Assembly: GCA_002431355.1 (NCBI GenBank)
Contig: DJEQ01000111.1
Coordinates: 1-14,982, forward strand
Source of the DNA: Oribacterium sp. UBA5894
GTDB lineage: Bacteria; Bacillota; Clostridia; Lachnospirales; Lachnospiraceae
DNA length: 14,982 bases
Direction of reading: 5' to 3'
Part shown: in pieces, positions 14,086-14,982 of the stretch
Layout: every line of letters begins with the position of its first letter
Numbering within the stretch: position 1 is the stretch's first letter
Position numbers and translations under genes: made by a program
The notes under the pieces: model-generated
The model's database searches: none
Told to the model about the DNA's origin: nothing
The model's input: only the letters and a program-made list of their open reading frames with translations

Positions 14086-14099
14086 GTGTGAACAGTAGC
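14086..14099 (+). repeat. Left copy of a 14-bp inverted repeat flanking the toxin-antitoxin pair
   Basis: GTGTGAACAGTAGC lies 22 bp from the end of the PIN gene. Its exact reverse complement is at 14960-14973 on the other side of the module. The copies bracket 888 bp, including themselves. Confidence 0.65.
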
Positions 14100-14121
14100 A
14101 TCTCCTCCATAACGAATCTAT

Positions 14122-14532
14122 TTATCCTTTTAAGATTGCCAGCATTTCAGCTGGTATTACAATATAATCACGAGAGGGATAGTGTTTCTGATTTCCTGTT
14201 ACAAGATAAGCCGCGTCCTCACGCTTTTCCATTGTAACTTCATAGAAAATAAGATCATCCATATCAGGCAACCGTTCTCCCGTCGGATGCGGCTGTACTT
14301 CTATGCCAAATTGCCGAATGGCTCCCAGAACCGTTTGAATCGATTCGAATTTCAGATGAAACTTTCTGCGACATAGTACTTCTTCATACTCGGCGAGAAT
14401 GTCTTCATGGTAGAGTGGAATAATATCTCCAGTGAGCATTGCACGAAAAATCTGTCTAGGCGGAGAAGAAGGATTCTTCGTAATTAAAGCCGACACAAGT
14501 ACGTTTGTGTCTACTACAGCGTAGCAGCTCAT
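14122..14532 (-). CDS. PIN-domain toxin of a type II toxin-antitoxin system
   Basis: A 136-residue PIN-fold protein of the PIN_3 / COG1569 type, expected to be a metal-dependent ribonuclease that is harmless while bound to its antitoxin. The acidic active-site residues are visible: Asp8 in VVDTNVLVSA, Glu47 or Glu50 in the central helix, Asp92/Asp93 in the DMDD segment, and Glu98. The family signature LVTGNQKHYP is at 110-119. Its ATG overlaps the end of the antitoxin gene by 4 bp (ATGA arrangement), so translation is coupled. The surrounding DNA looks more AT-rich than the rest of the window, consistent with transfer. Confidence 0.9.
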   Translation of the reverse strand: MSCYAVVDTNVLVSALITKNPSSPPRQIFRAMLTGDIIPLYHEDILAEYEEVLCRRKFHLKFESIQTVLGAIRQFGIEVQPHPTGERLPDMDDLIFYEVTMEKREDAAYLVTGNQKHYPSRDYIVIPAEMLAILKG

Positions 14533-14834
14533 TTTCGATCCACCTTTCTGTTTGCACGAACCGCTGCAATCTCCTGATTGATTTCATCCAACGTCATCTC
14601 AGGAGCGTTGGATGCCTGATGAAACATATCATCCAGTGCATTCAATGCTTCTTTGCGTGTCACAACCGTTGAAGGTAAAGTCGTCTCAAAAGGAAGACCT
14701 CGTACCATTTTACTGCGTACGAAAAACATTCGAATCGCTGTAGGTAAGTCCATGCCAAGGGCTTCATAAATTTCGGATACTTCCTGTTTTAATTCTTTGT
14801 CTACACGTGCCTGAACGAGAGCCTGCTCTGCCAT
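14529..14834 (-). CDS. RelB/DinJ-family antitoxin
   Basis: A 101-residue protein with an N-terminal ribbon-helix-helix DNA-binding domain of the RelB/DinJ type (QARVDKELKQ, then YEALGMDLPTAIRMFF). Its C-terminal tail (about 55-101) is acidic and helical and should wrap around the PIN toxin. RelB-type antitoxins usually repress their own promoter, and palindromic DNA lies at the promoter here. I chose the ATG at 14834 because GGAGG is then 7 bases upstream; the adjacent ATG at 14837 leaves only 4 bases and would give 102 residues. RelB/DinJ antitoxins are more often paired with RelE/YafQ toxins, but partner exchange with PIN toxins is known in this class. Confidence 0.9.
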   Translation of the reverse strand: MAEQALVQARVDKELKQEVSEIYEALGMDLPTAIRMFFVRSKMVRGLPFETTLPSTVVTRKEALNALDDMFHQASNAPEMTLDEINQEIAAVRANRKVDRK

Positions 14835-14869
14835 CATTGCGCCTCCATAAATGCATCAAAACAAATACG

Positions 14870-14896
14870 ATAGTATGTTTCTTACATATTTACTAT
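14870..14896 (-). promoter_or_regulatory. Operator-like palindromes at the antitoxin promoter
   Basis: Two nested but off-centre inverted repeats lie here: ATAGTA (14870-14875) with TACTAT (14891-14896), and TATGT (14874-14878) with ACATA (14884-14888). They overlap the -10 and the expected start of transcription, where a ribbon-helix-helix antitoxin would bind to repress its own operon. Confidence 0.5.
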
Positions 14897-14920
14897 ACAA
14901 TGACCGGCTGTAACGCGCAA
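14892..14920 (-). promoter_or_regulatory. Promoter of the toxin-antitoxin operon
   Basis: On the minus strand TTGCGC (14920-14915), 17 bp, then TATAGT (14897-14892). The -10 matches consensus at five of six positions; the -35 is weaker. It lies about 57 bp upstream of the antitoxin ATG. Confidence 0.5.
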
Positions 14921-14959
14921 GTATATTAAATTCAATGAAGGCGTAGCCTGCATAGTATC

Positions 14960-14973
14960 GCTACTGTTCACAC
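14960..14973 (-). repeat. Right copy of the 14-bp inverted repeat flanking the toxin-antitoxin pair
   Basis: GCTACTGTTCACAC, the exact reverse complement of 14086-14099, lies upstream of the antitoxin promoter, nine bases from the window end. The similarity stops right after the 14 bp on both sides. Confidence 0.65.
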
Positions 14974-14982
14974 TATATTGTA

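Noticed and set aside
1..14982. CRISPR arrays, tRNA or rRNA genes, transposases, phage genes
   Set aside because: I looked on both strands and saw no regularly spaced repeats, no cloverleaf-type segments with a TTCGA-type T-loop in gaps, and no mobile-element enzymes.

Overview
The window looks like chromosomal DNA of an anaerobic, probably host-associated Bacillota (Firmicutes) bacterium. The evidence is purine-rich AGGAG-type ribosome sites in front of most genes, a PTS permease, an ArsC/Spx-type reductase, DUF819 and DUF2798 membrane proteins, and intergenic regions that are more AT-rich than the genes. I cannot name a genus. Most genes lie on the minus strand; only the DUF2798 gene and the diguanylate cyclase are on the plus strand.

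Layout. At 1-180 there is a possible fragment of an unrecognised minus-strand ORF running off the left edge. A transglutaminase-like protein (1382-2914) and an iron-dependent alcohol dehydrogenase (178-1341) form a probable two-gene minus-strand unit. A CapA-type metallophosphatase (4335-5495) and a DUF819 membrane protein (3092-4288) form a second unit, closed by a UUCG-loop terminator at 3044-3077. From 5496 to 5937 there is a divergent intergenic region. Next come a small DUF2798 membrane protein (5938-6390) with its own terminator and a membrane diguanylate cyclase (6590-7963). The cyclase converges, 7 bp apart, on a PTS EIIBC permease (7971-9341).

The most interesting part is the minus-strand signalling cluster 13985-9414, read right to left: an ArsC/Spx-like protein, a tandem HD / HD-GYP c-di-GMP phosphodiesterase, a cobalamin-binding protein, and a soluble hybrid histidine kinase with a receiver domain. 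The cobalamin-binding protein carries the full signature of the B12 photoreceptors of the CarH/LitR class: Wx9EH in the helical cap and ExHxxG for the lower axial histidine. It has no DNA-binding domain; instead it has an unrecognised helical N-terminal half. I infer a light- or B12-sensing phosphorelay coupled to c-di-GMP breakdown. The nearby diguanylate cyclase, with an intact product-inhibition site, could supply the opposing activity.

At the right end (14122-14834) is a RelB/DinJ-type antitoxin and PIN toxin pair. It has a palindromic promoter region and is bracketed by a perfect 14-bp inverted repeat, which suggests it arrived as a small cassette. Regulatory structures noted: a hairpin that would hide the DUF2798 ribosome site, a perfect 7-3-7 palindrome upstream of the cyclase, and an inverted repeat overlapping the PTS promoter. 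I saw no tRNA, rRNA, CRISPR array, transposase or origin.
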